In this document: piece after piece, positions 43,808 through 54,055 of the stretch
Layout of the letters: each line of letters starts with the position of its first letter
Position numbering within the stretch: the stretch's first letter is position 1
NCBI GenBank assembly: GCA_035999365.1
Contig: DASYGT010000015.1
Location: forward strand, 1 to 64,000
Reading direction: 5' to 3'
Length of the DNA stretch: 64,000 nucleotides
Source of the DNA: DASYGT01 sp035999365
GTDB lineage: Bacteria > Actinomycetota > Actinomycetes > Mycobacteriales > Jatrophihabitantaceae
The notes under the pieces: model-generated
The model's database searches: none
What the model was told of the DNA's origin: nothing
Seen by the model: only the letters and a program-made list of their open reading frames with translations
Made by a program: the position numbers and the translations under genes

Positions 43808-45262
43808 TTAGCCCATTCCGCGGAGCATCGGTGCCAGCTCGGTGATGTCCTCTGCGCCGGCGAGCTGCCCCAGCGCGAGAAAAACCGTGCCGACGCCCTG
43901 CTCGGCCATTCGCGCGTACCTGTCGCGCTGCTCGGGATACGTGCCGGCGTGATGCATACGGGCGTAGGTCGCGGCGGCGGTGCGCCCGCGCATCCGCTCG
44001 ACCCGCCCCCACACCTGCTCGCGGTCGACGCCGGCGACCGGGAGATCGAGAACGGTGATCGCGACCTCGGCCGGATCGCGACCGACCTCGGCGCAATACT
44101 GGCGCAGCAACGCGATCCTGGCTGTCAGTTTCCCGCCCGACGACACATTGCAACCGTCCGCCAGTGTTGCAGCGATGCGCAGCGTGCGGGCACCGCTACC
44201 ACCGACGATGATCGGCACACGCGCGTTCGGACGGGGGTAGCAGGTCGTCTCCGGCAGATCTATGTGAGCGCCGCGGTAGGCCTTCGTCCCCGGCGCGAGC
44301 AGCGCGCGGATCGTCTCGATCCCGGCTTCGAGCGCGTCCAGACGATCAGCCGCCGGCGGGAACGGCAGGCCGAACGCGGCGTGCTCGCGCTCCCACCAAC
44401 CCGCACCGACGCCGAGGAACGCACGCCCGCCGCTGATGGCGTCGAGCGTGGCGACCGCCTTCGCGGTGATGCCCGCCGGCCGGAACGTCACCGGTGAGAC
44501 CAGGGTGCCGAGCCGCAGATCGGTGCCGAGGCCCGCGAGCATGCCAAGGGTGACCCACGGCTCGGGAATCGGCTCCCACGCGCGACCGACCTGCGGGATC
44601 TGAATCAGGTGGTCCATCAGCGCGAGACCCGAAAATCCCACGTCATCCGCGGCCAGCGCCACCTCCTTGAGCCAGCGCAGCGGATCGTCACCCCATGGGA
44701 AGCGGGATACCTGCAGGATGAATTGCAGGCCACCGGCCGCGCCGTCGGACCCTGGCGGCCGAACAGGGGCAGCCGGTCTCGGCTCGGCCGCGGTGGTGGC
44801 AGGCACCACGATGATTTCGTGCCAACCCTCCTGCTCGAGTTCCCGGCGAATATCTCGCGAGCGCTTCAGCTGCGCCGCGAGCGCGGGCGCCGGCATCGGG
44901 CGGTCGCGGCTCGCGTTCCGGCTGCGGACGAGGGCGGGCGGCGTGTCCAGGACAACAGCGAACGCGGGTATCCCGTGCCGATTCGCGCAGTCGAGATAAC
45001 CACGGCGTCGGGCGGCGTCGAGGCCTAGCGTGTCGATCACGCAGGTCAGGCTCCGACGCAAGCGGGCATCGACAATGTCATCGAGCAGGCGAAAGGCATC
45101 TGCAGTGGCGTCCAAGTCATGTCTTCCGCTGCCGACGACACCGCGCAGGTCGTCTGACGACACGATCTCCACATCGCGGTAGTGCGTCTGCGCCCAGGTG
45201 GACTTGCCGGACCCCGACGCACCGATGAGCACGACGAGCGACGGTTCAGCAACCCCGGTCAT
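43808..45262 (-). CDS. AAA-type P-loop kinase domain fused to F420-type LLM oxidoreductase
   Basis: The 484-residue protein combines two enzymes. Residues 1 to about 165 form a polynucleotide-kinase-like P-loop domain: LIGASGSGKSTWAQ, a DxD-like VSSDDLRG, a lid region RNASRDRPMPAPAL. Residues from about 180 form a luciferase-like flavin domain of the F420-dependent class (FPWGDDPLRWLKEVALAADDVGFSGLALMDHL, LGTLVSPVTFRPAGITAKAVATLD, FLGVGAGWWEREHAAFG, PIIVGGSGARTLRIAA). Both halves keep their cofactor-binding motifs. The start lies inside hpnA (17-base overlap), coupling it to the hopanoid genes. The reaction is unknown. Confidence 0.85.
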   Translation of the reverse strand: MTGVAEPSLVVLIGASGSGKSTWAQTHYRDVEIVSSDDLRGVVGSGRHDLDATADAFRLLDDIVDARLRRSLTCVIDTLGLDAARRRGYLDCANRHGIPAFAVVLDTPPALVRSRNASRDRPMPAPALAAQLKRSRDIRRELEQEGWHEIIVVPATTAAEPRPAAPVRPPGSDGAAGGLQFILQVSRFPWGDDPLRWLKEVALAADDVGFSGLALMDHLIQIPQVGRAWEPIPEPWVTLGMLAGLGTDLRLGTLVSPVTFRPAGITAKAVATLDAISGGRAFLGVGAGWWEREHAAFGLPFPPAADRLDALEAGIETIRALLAPGTKAYRGAHIDLPETTCYPRPNARVPIIVGGSGARTLRIAATLADGCNVSSGGKLTARIALLRQYCAEVGRDPAEVAITVLDLPVAGVDREQVWGRVERMRGRTAAATYARMHHAGTYPEQRDRYARMAEQGVGTVFLALGQLAGAEDITELAPMLRGMG

Positions 45263-46289
45263 CGCGCCATTGGATCCGCTTGCTTCGCTCGGCCTTCACG
45301 TAGCCGTTGTCGACGTACCACCGTGCGGCGTCAGCGAGTGCCTCGACCGCCGGGCGAGGTGCGTATCCGAGTTCGGTGCGCGCACGGGAGTCGTCGAAGG
45401 CCATCTGTGTCGTCGACATTCGCGCCGCCTCCAAGGGCACCGTGGGATCGCGCCGCAGCATCTTGCCCTCGATCGTGTCCGACAGCCACGCGGCGGCCAG
45501 TGACAGGGCACGCGGAACGTGCAGGCGCGGCTCCGGAAGGCCAGTGAGCGAGGCCAGCACTGCGAGCACCTGTTGCAGCGGCAGATTCTCCGCGCCGAGG
45601 ATGTAGCTGCGCCCGACCCGTCCGCGGTCATGCGCAAGCACGTGGCCCCTGGCGACGTCGTCGACATGAACGACATTCAGTGTCGTGTCGACGTAACCAG
45701 GCATTCGGCCATTGAGGAACTCGACGACCAACCGCCCCGATGGCGTCGGCGCGCGATCGCAGGGGCCCATCGGCATGGTGGGCTGTACAAGAACCACGGG
45801 CAGACCTTGGGCTGCCGCTCGAAGTACCTCGTGTTCGGCGACGTACTTCGAGCGCTTGTAGGAGCCGAACAGATGACCGACGTCCGGATAGTCCTGCTCG
45901 TTCGACGGTCGACGATCGCGTAAACCCAGCGTGCCGACGGTGCTCGTGTACACGACACGTTCGACGCCACACTCTCGTGCGGCACCCAACACATTGCGCG
46001 TGCCGTTCACGTTGACGTCGTAGAACACGGTCGGGTCCGGTGCCCAGAAGCGGTAGAGCGCCGCGACATGGAACACCGACCGGCATCCGGACATCGCTCT
46101 GCGGACGGCTGCCGGATCGCGAAGATCACCGGTGACGACGGAGACGTCGAGCCCATCCAGGTTGCGGGTATCGGCGTGCGGTTCGACGAACGCGGTGACC
46201 GAGCACCCGTCGGCGAGCAGCGCACGGGTGACGGCTGAGCCGATGAACCCGCTGGCCCCAGTGACCAGCAGCCTGCCTCTCGGCATCAC
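45246..46289 (-). CDS. hpnA: Hopanoid-associated sugar epimerase HpnA
   Basis: The 347-residue extended short-chain dehydrogenase has the NAD motif TGASGFIG (residues 10-17), the catalytic SYKRSK (Y144, K148) and the HpnA-typical text VFHVAALYRFWAPDP, VQPTMPMGPCDRAPTPSGRLVVEFLNGRMPGYVDT and NVVHVDDVARGH. HpnA accompanies hopanoid side-chain genes, though its exact reaction is not settled. It overlaps hpnO by four bases and the downstream fusion gene by 17. Confidence 0.88.
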   Translation of the reverse strand: MMPRGRLLVTGASGFIGSAVTRALLADGCSVTAFVEPHADTRNLDGLDVSVVTGDLRDPAAVRRAMSGCRSVFHVAALYRFWAPDPTVFYDVNVNGTRNVLGAARECGVERVVYTSTVGTLGLRDRRPSNEQDYPDVGHLFGSYKRSKYVAEHEVLRAAAQGLPVVLVQPTMPMGPCDRAPTPSGRLVVEFLNGRMPGYVDTTLNVVHVDDVARGHVLAHDRGRVGRSYILGAENLPLQQVLAVLASLTGLPEPRLHVPRALSLAAAWLSDTIEGKMLRRDPTVPLEAARMSTTQMAFDDSRARTELGYAPRPAVEALADAARWYVDNGYVKAERSKRIQWRDDRGC

Positions 46290-47674
46290 GACCGCACGCG
46301 ATGCAGCGAGCCCTTGGCCAACGTCCGACCGAATTCCAACAACGATCCCGAACCCTTCTGCACACTCGTCAGCACGTCGTCGAGGGCATCGACGAAGTAC
46401 CGGATCTCGTCCTCACCGGCGATCAGCGGCGGCAGCAGCTTCACCACATTCATGTTGTCGGCCGCTACCTGGGTGAGGATGCGGTGCCGGTGGAACAGCG
46501 GGACGACGATCAGCTGTGAAAAGAGTGCTGTGCGCATCGCCTCGACGGCTTTCCAACGCACGCGCGGAATGATCGACGACGGCTCGCCGAACACCAAGCC
46601 GATCATCATCCCCATTCCGCGGACCTCATGCAGGAATTCGTGTCTGTCGACGAGCGGTGCCAGCGCGGCAAAGAACTGCTCGCCCGTCACACGTGCGCGC
46701 TCGACGATGTCCTCCTCGTCGAAGGCATGCAGTGTCGCCAGCCCCGCCACCATCGCCAGTTGGTTGGTGCTGAACGTCGACGAATGCACCACGGCGCGTT
46801 CCATCGAGCTGTAGACGCTGTCAGACACCTTCGCCGAGCAGAGCATCGCGCCAACCGGCACATAGCCACCGGACAGCGCCTTGGACACGGTGATGATGTC
46901 CGGTCGGATGCCGAACTGTTCATGGCAGAAGAACGTTCCGGTGCGCCCTAGCCCGGTCTGGATCTCGTCGATCACGAGCAACGCCTTGTTCCGACGGCAC
47001 AGCTCCTCGGCCGCCTGCCAGTATCCGGGCGGCGCGACATTCACGCCTTTGCCCTGAATCGGCTCGACGACGAACGCGGCGACATCGCCGCGGCCCAACT
47101 CGACAGCCAGCGCGTCGAGGTCACCGAACGGGATCTGCGTTGCCCCTGGAAGCAGCGGGCCGAAGCCGTCCTTGAATTCGGCGCCGCCGTTCAGTGACAG
47201 CGCACCGGTCGTGAGGCCGTGAAACGCGTGGTCACAGTAGAGAATGCGGTGCCTGCGTGTTGCGCGGCGGGCGAACTTGATCGCACTCTCGATCGCCTCG
47301 GCCCCCGAGTTGGTGAAGAAGACACGGTCGATCCCGGGGTGTGCGCGTGCGATCAACGCTTCAGCGAGAATCCCGGGGAGCAGTGCGCAGTCCATCTGAA
47401 CGAGATTCGGCAACTGGGCGTCGAGAGCCTGATGCAGCGCGTCGACGACGGTGGGGTGGCTGCGGCCCAACGCGTACACACCGAAGCCGGAGAGTAGATC
47501 CAGGTAGCGGCGGTCGTCACTGTCGTACAGGTAGCACCCCTCGCCGCGCACGTAGTCGCGGTCGAAGCCGAGGGTTTCGAGCACGCGCGGCAACTGCGGA
47601 CTGATCGTGCGTGCGTGCAGCGGAAAGTTCTCGCCGTGCCGCTGCTCCAGCAGCTTGGCCAGCTCGAATGCCAC
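46286..47674 (-). CDS. hpnO: Class III aminotransferase, HpnO-like (aminobacteriohopanetriol synthase)
   Basis: The 462-residue PLP enzyme has the class III layout with VFFTNSGAEAIESAIKFAR, CDHAFHGLTTGALSLN, LLVIDEIQTGLGRTGTFF and the PLP Lys265 in ITVSKALSGG. It carries a long N-terminal segment (FPLHARTISPQLPRVLETLG) typical of the HpnO group. HpnO transaminates the hopane side-chain aldehyde to aminobacteriohopanetriol. The name rests on the pairing with hpnA and the N-terminal segment; other class III aminotransferases remain possible. Confidence 0.75.
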   Translation of the reverse strand: MAFELAKLLEQRHGENFPLHARTISPQLPRVLETLGFDRDYVRGEGCYLYDSDDRRYLDLLSGFGVYALGRSHPTVVDALHQALDAQLPNLVQMDCALLPGILAEALIARAHPGIDRVFFTNSGAEAIESAIKFARRATRRHRILYCDHAFHGLTTGALSLNGGAEFKDGFGPLLPGATQIPFGDLDALAVELGRGDVAAFVVEPIQGKGVNVAPPGYWQAAEELCRRNKALLVIDEIQTGLGRTGTFFCHEQFGIRPDIITVSKALSGGYVPVGAMLCSAKVSDSVYSSMERAVVHSSTFSTNQLAMVAGLATLHAFDEEDIVERARVTGEQFFAALAPLVDRHEFLHEVRGMGMMIGLVFGEPSSIIPRVRWKAVEAMRTALFSQLIVVPLFHRHRILTQVAADNMNVVKLLPPLIAGEDEIRYFVDALDDVLTSVQKGSGSLLEFGRTLAKGSLHRVRS

Positions 47675-47834
47675 GGACCGCCTCCGCGATCAAGCCCGAA
47701 GGATGTGGCCTCACGCTACCGGAGCCGGGCCGCGCGGGAGCGTGCGAGAACGATGAATCGGTGGACACCGTCCGACGATCGCTGGATAGTGGCGCTGATG
47801 AGCGTGGACGTCTCCGGTTACTTCCTGTCCTGAC

Positions 47835-48911
47835 ATGCCAGGTGCTCTGTTCGGTGTCACGGCGAGTGCGGCCGAAATCGCCGCCGCTCTTCCAGGCGAC
47901 GACGTCGTCCCCGATCCCGACGTCGTCATGGATCGTGCGTTCACGCTCGACGCGGATCCCGAAACCGTGTGGCCCTGGCTGCTGCAGCTCGGCAAAGCGC
48001 GCGCAGGCTGGTATCTCCCGCGGCGGGTCGAGCGGTTCGTCCCCCGATCGCGCCGAGCCATTCGGCACGTCGACGCGCGCTGGCTGCAGCTGCGACCCGG
48101 TGAGGTGATTCCCGACTACGGAGGCCAGGACGCGAGCTTCGAGGCGGTCCGCGTGGAGGCGCCGGTCGTTCTGGTGTACCGCTCCCGGCGGGGTCGCACC
48201 GAGCTCAGCTGGGCGATCCACCTCTGCCAGGTGCGTCCGCCGGGACGCCCGCCCGTCACACGAGTTCAGCTACGGCTTCGGCTGGCGCCGGTGCGCCATC
48301 GCTGGCTCGCGCGAACCGCCGGCGAGGCCCTCGATGTGCTAACTGTCGCCGCGATGGCCGCAGGGCTGAAGGAACGCCTCGCGACCGAGCCGCCTGCGGC
48401 CGAACCGGACGCGAAGGACTGGACCTGGGTCCTTGACCGACGCTGCGCCGAGTGCGGCTTCGAGCCCCGAGGGATCGACAGGGACGAGCTCCCGGCGTTG
48501 ATCCGGTCCGCCGCGGACGAGATCCGCGCAGCATTGACCAAGCCCACGGCGTCCGATCGACCGGCTCCGCGGGTGTGGTCACCGCTGGAATACGCCTGCC
48601 ATGTGCGCGACGCCTGCGTGGTGTTCGGTGAGCGAGTGCGACTGATGCTCGACATGGACAATCCGGTCTTCCCGAACTGGGATCAGGACGAGACCGCGCT
48701 GACCGAGCGGTACTGGGAGCAGCAGCCGACCGCAGTCGGGAACGAACTGACGGCTGCCGCTGAGCGGGTCGCGATGCGTCTGGCGGCGGTGTCCGGTGAC
48801 GAGTGGCGCCGGGGTGGCCGGCGCTCCAATGGCTCGGTGTTCACCGTCGAATCGCTGGGGCGCTACCTGCTGCATGATCTCGTGCATCACGTTCACGACA
48901 TCCGCCCATAA
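47835..48911 (+). CDS. SRPBCC-like domain fused to DinB-like domain
   Basis: The 358-residue protein has an N-terminal SRPBCC-type lipid/ligand-binding part (RAFTLDADPETVWPWLLQLGKARAGWYLP ... LVYRSRRGRTELSWAIHL). A four-helix DinB-like domain follows from about residue 195 (WTWVLDRRCAECGFEPRGIDRDELPALI, SPLEYACHVRDACVVFGERVRLML, SLGRYLLHDLVHHVHDI), retaining the spaced histidines that bind metal. DinB-like enzymes are often thiol-dependent (mycothiol) transferases or isomerases. The function of the fusion is unknown. Confidence 0.82.
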   Translation: MPGALFGVTASAAEIAAALPGDDVVPDPDVVMDRAFTLDADPETVWPWLLQLGKARAGWYLPRRVERFVPRSRRAIRHVDARWLQLRPGEVIPDYGGQDASFEAVRVEAPVVLVYRSRRGRTELSWAIHLCQVRPPGRPPVTRVQLRLRLAPVRHRWLARTAGEALDVLTVAAMAAGLKERLATEPPAAEPDAKDWTWVLDRRCAECGFEPRGIDRDELPALIRSAADEIRAALTKPTASDRPAPRVWSPLEYACHVRDACVVFGERVRLMLDMDNPVFPNWDQDETALTERYWEQQPTAVGNELTAAAERVAMRLAAVSGDEWRRGGRRSNGSVFTVESLGRYLLHDLVHHVHDIRP

Positions 48912-48935
48912 CGCACTGATCGGCACAATGGTGCT

Positions 48936-50798
48936 GTGCACGCAGCGCTGGAGATCCTCGGGTTGGTCGCAGTCGTCGGCTTCGTCGCGGCCGCGGCGCG
49001 CCGGTTCCGGCTTTCCGAGCCCCTCGTACTCGTCGTTGTCGGAGTCGGCATCTCCTATGTGCCGCACGTGCTCGACATCGTTCTGACCCCGGACGTCGTC
49101 CTGATCGGACTGCTGCCGCCCCTGCTGTACGCCGCAGCGATCCGCACGTCGCTCGTCGACTTCCGGGCCAACCGCCGCCCCATCGGACTGCTCTCGGTGG
49201 GGCTGGTCGCCTTCTCGACGATCGTCGTCGGACTGGTCGCGAGCTGGTTCGTTCCCGGGCTGAATCTGGCGGCGGGGTTCGCACTGGGCGCCGTCGTCGC
49301 ACCTACGGATGCGGTGGCAGCAACGACGGTGGCCCGTCGCGTCGGCATGCCGCGCCGCATCGTGAGCATCCTCGAGTCGGAAAGCCTTCTCAACGACGCC
49401 ACTGCGCTCGTGGCCCTCAACACAGCTCTCGCCGCACTGACTGCCTCTGTCACGGTGTGGGACGTCGGATGGGACTTCGTGCGCGCTGCCGGGGGCGGCC
49501 TGCTCGTCGGCCTGATCGCCGCGGCAATCCTCGCTGCTATCCGCAAGCGGATCACCGAGCCCGTACTCGACACCACGCTGTCCTTCGCCGCGCCCTATGT
49601 GGCCTTCCTGCCCGCACAGCAGATCCACGCGTCCGGCGTGCTTGCTGTCGTTGTCACCGGGCTCGCATTGGGGCATCGTTCTCCGGTCCTGCAGACGGCA
49701 GCATCTCGGATCGCGGAGAACGTCAACTGGCGCACCGTTCAGTTCCTGCTGGAGAACGTCGTGTTCCTGCTCATCGGCCTGCAGATTCGGCCGATCGTCG
49801 ATGGCGTGCGCGCCCAGCACCCGCACTGGGACCAGGTGATCCCGGCCTGCGCGATCGTCCTCGTCGTGACGATGGCCGCACGGGGGGTGTGGATCTATGC
49901 CGCGTCGGGTGCCCTTCGTCTGATGCGCCGTTCGCATTGGACGGGCGCGGAGTGTGCGGTTGTGTCGTGGTCAGGCATGCGTGGCGTCGTCACGCTCGCC
50001 GCCGTGTTCCTGCTCCCCGAGAACCCGAAGTACCATCGCGACCTCATCGCGCTGATCGCCTTCACCGTCGTCGCCGGAACGCTCCTCATCCAAGGATCCA
50101 GCCTGCCATGGCTGTTGCGGCGGCTGCGCCTGCCTGGCCCCGATCCCGCCGAGGACGCGCTGCAGGCCGCATCGCTCGTTACCGACGCCTCGCGCGCCGG
50201 GCTCGCGGTACTCGAGGAACTTCGGCGGCCCGGTGACCCGCCCGAGGTGATCGAGCAGTTGCGCGAGCGGGGCATGCGTCGTAGCAACCAGTTGTGGGAG
50301 CAGCTCGGGCGATCGCAGTCCGAAGTCGAGCCGCCCGCCGCTGCGTACTACCGCCTGCGGTCCCACATGCTCGCGGCCGAGCGCAGCAGCATCCTCGAAG
50401 CTCGCGACCGAGGGGTGTACGACGACGAGGTGCTGCGTGCGGCGCTCACCGCGATCGATCTGGAGGAATCCATGCTTGATCGCATCGAGGACGCCGCGGC
50501 GCGTGTCGACAACGACCTCACGACCCCGCGTCAGCGAGCCGGAGACTGCGAGCACCTGCGCGATGCTCCGCGCGTGGTTGCAGCGCTGACGCCGCACGGC
50601 TGCGAGGAGTGCCTGCGGCTCGGGATGAGGTGGGTCCACTTGCGGTTGTGCCTCAGCTGCGGGCACGTCGGCTGTTGTGACTCGTCCGTCGGGAAACATG
50701 CCCGCGCGCACTACGACGAAACGCGGCATCCGGTCATGCGCAGCATCGAGCCGGGTGAGGCGTGGCGTTGGTGCTTCGCCGACGAGTTGCTCGGCTGA
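48936..50798 (+). CDS. Na+/H+ antiporter (CPA1) with C-terminal UBP-type zinc finger
   Basis: The 620-residue protein has a CPA1 transport domain of about twelve helices (FALGAVVAPTDAVAATTVARRVG with the antiporter ATDA-like core, ILESESLLNDATALVALNTALA, VSWSGMRGVVTLAAVFLLP). A cytoplasmic helical region and a Cys/His-rich UBP-type zinc finger come at the end (CEHLRDAP ... HGCEECL ... LCLSCGHVGCCDSS ... HARAHYDETRHPVM). The transporter exchanges Na+ for H+. The finger may sense or bind a small protein tail. The start is GTG, 25 bases after the previous gene. Confidence 0.9.
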   Translation: MHAALEILGLVAVVGFVAAAARRFRLSEPLVLVVVGVGISYVPHVLDIVLTPDVVLIGLLPPLLYAAAIRTSLVDFRANRRPIGLLSVGLVAFSTIVVGLVASWFVPGLNLAAGFALGAVVAPTDAVAATTVARRVGMPRRIVSILESESLLNDATALVALNTALAALTASVTVWDVGWDFVRAAGGGLLVGLIAAAILAAIRKRITEPVLDTTLSFAAPYVAFLPAQQIHASGVLAVVVTGLALGHRSPVLQTAASRIAENVNWRTVQFLLENVVFLLIGLQIRPIVDGVRAQHPHWDQVIPACAIVLVVTMAARGVWIYAASGALRLMRRSHWTGAECAVVSWSGMRGVVTLAAVFLLPENPKYHRDLIALIAFTVVAGTLLIQGSSLPWLLRRLRLPGPDPAEDALQAASLVTDASRAGLAVLEELRRPGDPPEVIEQLRERGMRRSNQLWEQLGRSQSEVEPPAAAYYRLRSHMLAAERSSILEARDRGVYDDEVLRAALTAIDLEESMLDRIEDAAARVDNDLTTPRQRAGDCEHLRDAPRVVAALTPHGCEECLRLGMRWVHLRLCLSCGHVGCCDSSVGKHARAHYDETRHPVMRSIEPGEAWRWCFADELLG

Positions 50799-50802
50799 TC
50801 CG

Positions 50803-51390
50803 TCAGACGCGCACGGCCGCGAGCAGGGCCGTGTAGGAGGCGATGAGTTCAGCCCGCTCCTGTGCCAGCAGCGGATCCTCCAGGTCCAGTCCCGCGGCGA
50901 CCCAAGCGTCGGACCGCGCCATCGCGGTGACCCGATGCCGCGCGGCGCTCCGGACAGCATCTGGCGAGACCTTGTAGACGTAGCCGTACAGAGCGATCAA
51001 GGCATGGACGAGGTCGTCCTCGGTCACGGCGTCTTCGCGCTGACGAAGGCGATGAACGCGCCACCATTCGACCTCGAGTCGCGCCGCCTCGACCGGATCG
51101 AGGCTGAGTCCGCCGTCGCGCGCGACCAGCGCGTAGAACCTGCGCATGAACGCACGCGCACGATCAGGGTCGTTGGCCGGGTATGGCGCCCACACCTGGT
51201 TGGCGCGCAGGACGTAGTACGCCCCGACGATCGTGCGCACGCGGTTCATGCCGAACCCGATCCGAACCATGCCCACCGCCGCGCGCAGAAAGGCCCGCCA
51301 CTCGCGCCGGTAGTACGCCGCCCACCCGTCCGTCTCGGCATTCCCCAGCGCCAACGGATCGAAGTCTCTCGGTCCCACGGACCGCACCAT
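50803..51390 (-). CDS. Conserved-looking hypothetical protein
   Basis: The 195-residue protein is helical and Arg/Trp-rich (DGWAAYYRREWRAFLRAAVGMVRIGFGM, AYYVLRANQVWAPYPANDPDRARAFMRRFYALVAR, EDDLVHALIALYGYVYKVSPDAV). It has no signal peptide and no motif that I recognise. The ATG at 51390 is favoured by GGAG six bases upstream. It follows groEL on the same strand, but a strong terminator separates them. Confidence 0.75.
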   Translation of the reverse strand: MVRSVGPRDFDPLALGNAETDGWAAYYRREWRAFLRAAVGMVRIGFGMNRVRTIVGAYYVLRANQVWAPYPANDPDRARAFMRRFYALVARDGGLSLDPVEAARLEVEWWRVHRLRQREDAVTEDDLVHALIALYGYVYKVSPDAVRSAARHRVTAMARSDAWVAAGLDLEDPLLAQERAELIASYTALLAAVRV

Positions 51391-51427
51391 AGCCAACTCC
51401 GCAAGAAAGCACCGACGGACAAAGGAG

Positions 51428-51490
51428 GGCCGGGAGGTGCTCGCCCGAGGGGATCAAGCCTGACCGCCCCGAGGCGAGGACCTCCCGGCC
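51428..51490 (-). terminator. groEL transcription terminator
   Basis: Two 18-base arms (51428-51445 and 51473-51490) are complementary except for one position, enclosing a 27-base loop. The hairpin lies 20 bases after the groEL stop on the minus strand. A short T run follows. The stem is long and GC-rich, as in many actinobacterial terminators. Confidence 0.75.
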
Positions 51491-51510
51491 CGACCTCTTG
51501 CTACGTGGAC

Positions 51511-53136
<1,626 letters not shown>

Positions 53137-53232
53137 GCGGTGTCGTCCTTACTCGTAGATGAACACGCTTGTGGTGCCGGCCCCAGTGCCCGCGACGGAC
53201 GGCGTTCTCGGTGAACACCTCACTGCTACCGG

Positions 53233-53259
53233 TTGGCACTCAGCCTAGCCGAGTGCCAA
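53233..53259. promoter_or_regulatory. CIRCE element 1 (HrcA operator) of groEL
   Basis: The sequence TTGGCACTC-N9-GAGTGCCAA is a perfect 9+9+9 inverted repeat, one symmetrical base pair away from the CIRCE consensus TTAGCACTC-N9-GAGTGCTAA. It lies at or just downstream of the predicted transcription start. HrcA should repress groEL here until heat shock. Confidence 0.92.
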
Positions 53260-53263
53260 TTCA

Positions 53264-53292
53264 GTATTAGCACTCACCCCAGGAGAGTGCAA
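53264..53292 (-). promoter_or_regulatory. groEL promoter
   Basis: On the minus strand a TTGCAC -35 box (53287-53292) and a TAATAC -10 box (53264-53269) are separated by exactly 17 bases, a near-consensus principal-sigma promoter. Transcription should start near 53257, giving a leader of about 120 bases. The promoter is interlocked with CIRCE element 2. Confidence 0.8.
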
Positions 53293-53293
53293 G
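53267..53293. promoter_or_regulatory. CIRCE element 2 overlapping the groEL promoter
   Basis: TTAGCACTC-N9-GAGTGCAAG has a consensus left arm and a right arm with two mismatches in the last three bases. It covers the -10 to -35 region, so HrcA binding would exclude RNA polymerase directly. Confidence 0.82.
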
Positions 53294-53303
53294 AACGGCG
53301 CTG

Positions 53304-53636
53304 CTACTCGGCGACAGCCCCGGAGGTGGCGCGTCGGGTGGCCGGCGAGAGCGGCCGGATGGAGACGGGCTCGGCGAGCAGATCGGCGAGCTCGAGCTGC
53401 AGGGCCCGGAAGAAATCGTGCTCGAAGTGCGCGCGGATCGCGTCCTGGTCGGTGAACTCTTCCCATACCCACACCAGGTCCTCGTCCGAGGCGTCGGCGG
53501 CTGCGGCGAACAGGGTCGTGCCGGGCTCGCCGTCGAGGGTGTTCGCGTAGTTCGTGAGCACGCGCAGCAGCTCGTCACGCCGACCGGGGGCTGCCGTCAT
53601 CTGCAGGACGGCTCCGAATTGCGGGTTCTGGGGCAC
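53304..53636 (-). CDS. Antibiotic biosynthesis monooxygenase (ABM) domain protein
   Basis: The 110-residue protein is a ferredoxin-like ABM domain (FGAVLQMTAAPGRRDELLRVLTNYANTLDGEPGTTLFAAAADASDEDLVWVWEEFTDQDAIRAHFEHDFF), as in YgiN-type quinol monooxygenases. These cofactor-free enzymes oxidise quinols or polyketide-like compounds. The start is GTG. It lies just upstream of the groEL promoter on the same strand. Confidence 0.82.
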   Translation of the reverse strand: MPQNPQFGAVLQMTAAPGRRDELLRVLTNYANTLDGEPGTTLFAAAADASDEDLVWVWEEFTDQDAIRAHFEHDFFRALQLELADLLAEPVSIRPLSPATRRATSGAVAE

Positions 53637-53681
53637 ACAGGGCCAACGCGTGGCCGGCGGGCGGGATTCCCGGGTGCGGAT

Positions 53682-53885
53682 TCAGCTGACGATGCGCACC
53701 GCATCGGCCTGCGGGCCTTTCGGTCCCTGCGTCACCTCGAACTCGACGCGCTGGTTCTCCTCGAGCGAGCGGTAACCCTCGGACTGGATGGCCGAGTAGT
53801 GGACGAAGACGTCCTGACCACCGTCTACAGCGATGAAGCCGTAGCCCTTCTCGTTGTTGAACCACTTCACGCTGCCCTGTGCCAC
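53682..53885 (-). CDS. cspA: Cold-shock protein CspA-like
   Basis: The 67-residue protein is a single cold-shock domain with RNP1 (KGYGFI) and RNP2 (DVFVHYSAI) motifs and the usual ends (QGSVKWFNNEKGYGFI ... GPQADAVRIV). It binds single-stranded nucleic acids as an RNA chaperone. The GTG at 53885 starts the conserved domain. Confidence 0.95.
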   Translation of the reverse strand: MAQGSVKWFNNEKGYGFIAVDGGQDVFVHYSAIQSEGYRSLEENQRVEFEVTQGPKGPQADAVRIVS

Positions 53886-54055
53886 GTCCACTCCTCGCTA
53901 GGGGCCTGCCACGCTGGCTCGACCGCCGCGGACGCTACTCGCACCCTGGGGCCTTTTCCAGATCGAAAATCCCCGTAAAACAAGGGTTAAGTGGGTGTGC
54001 TCCGGGTCATGAGCCGTGATCCGCTTCATCGCCTCTGATGCCGTGCGTCCCACCT

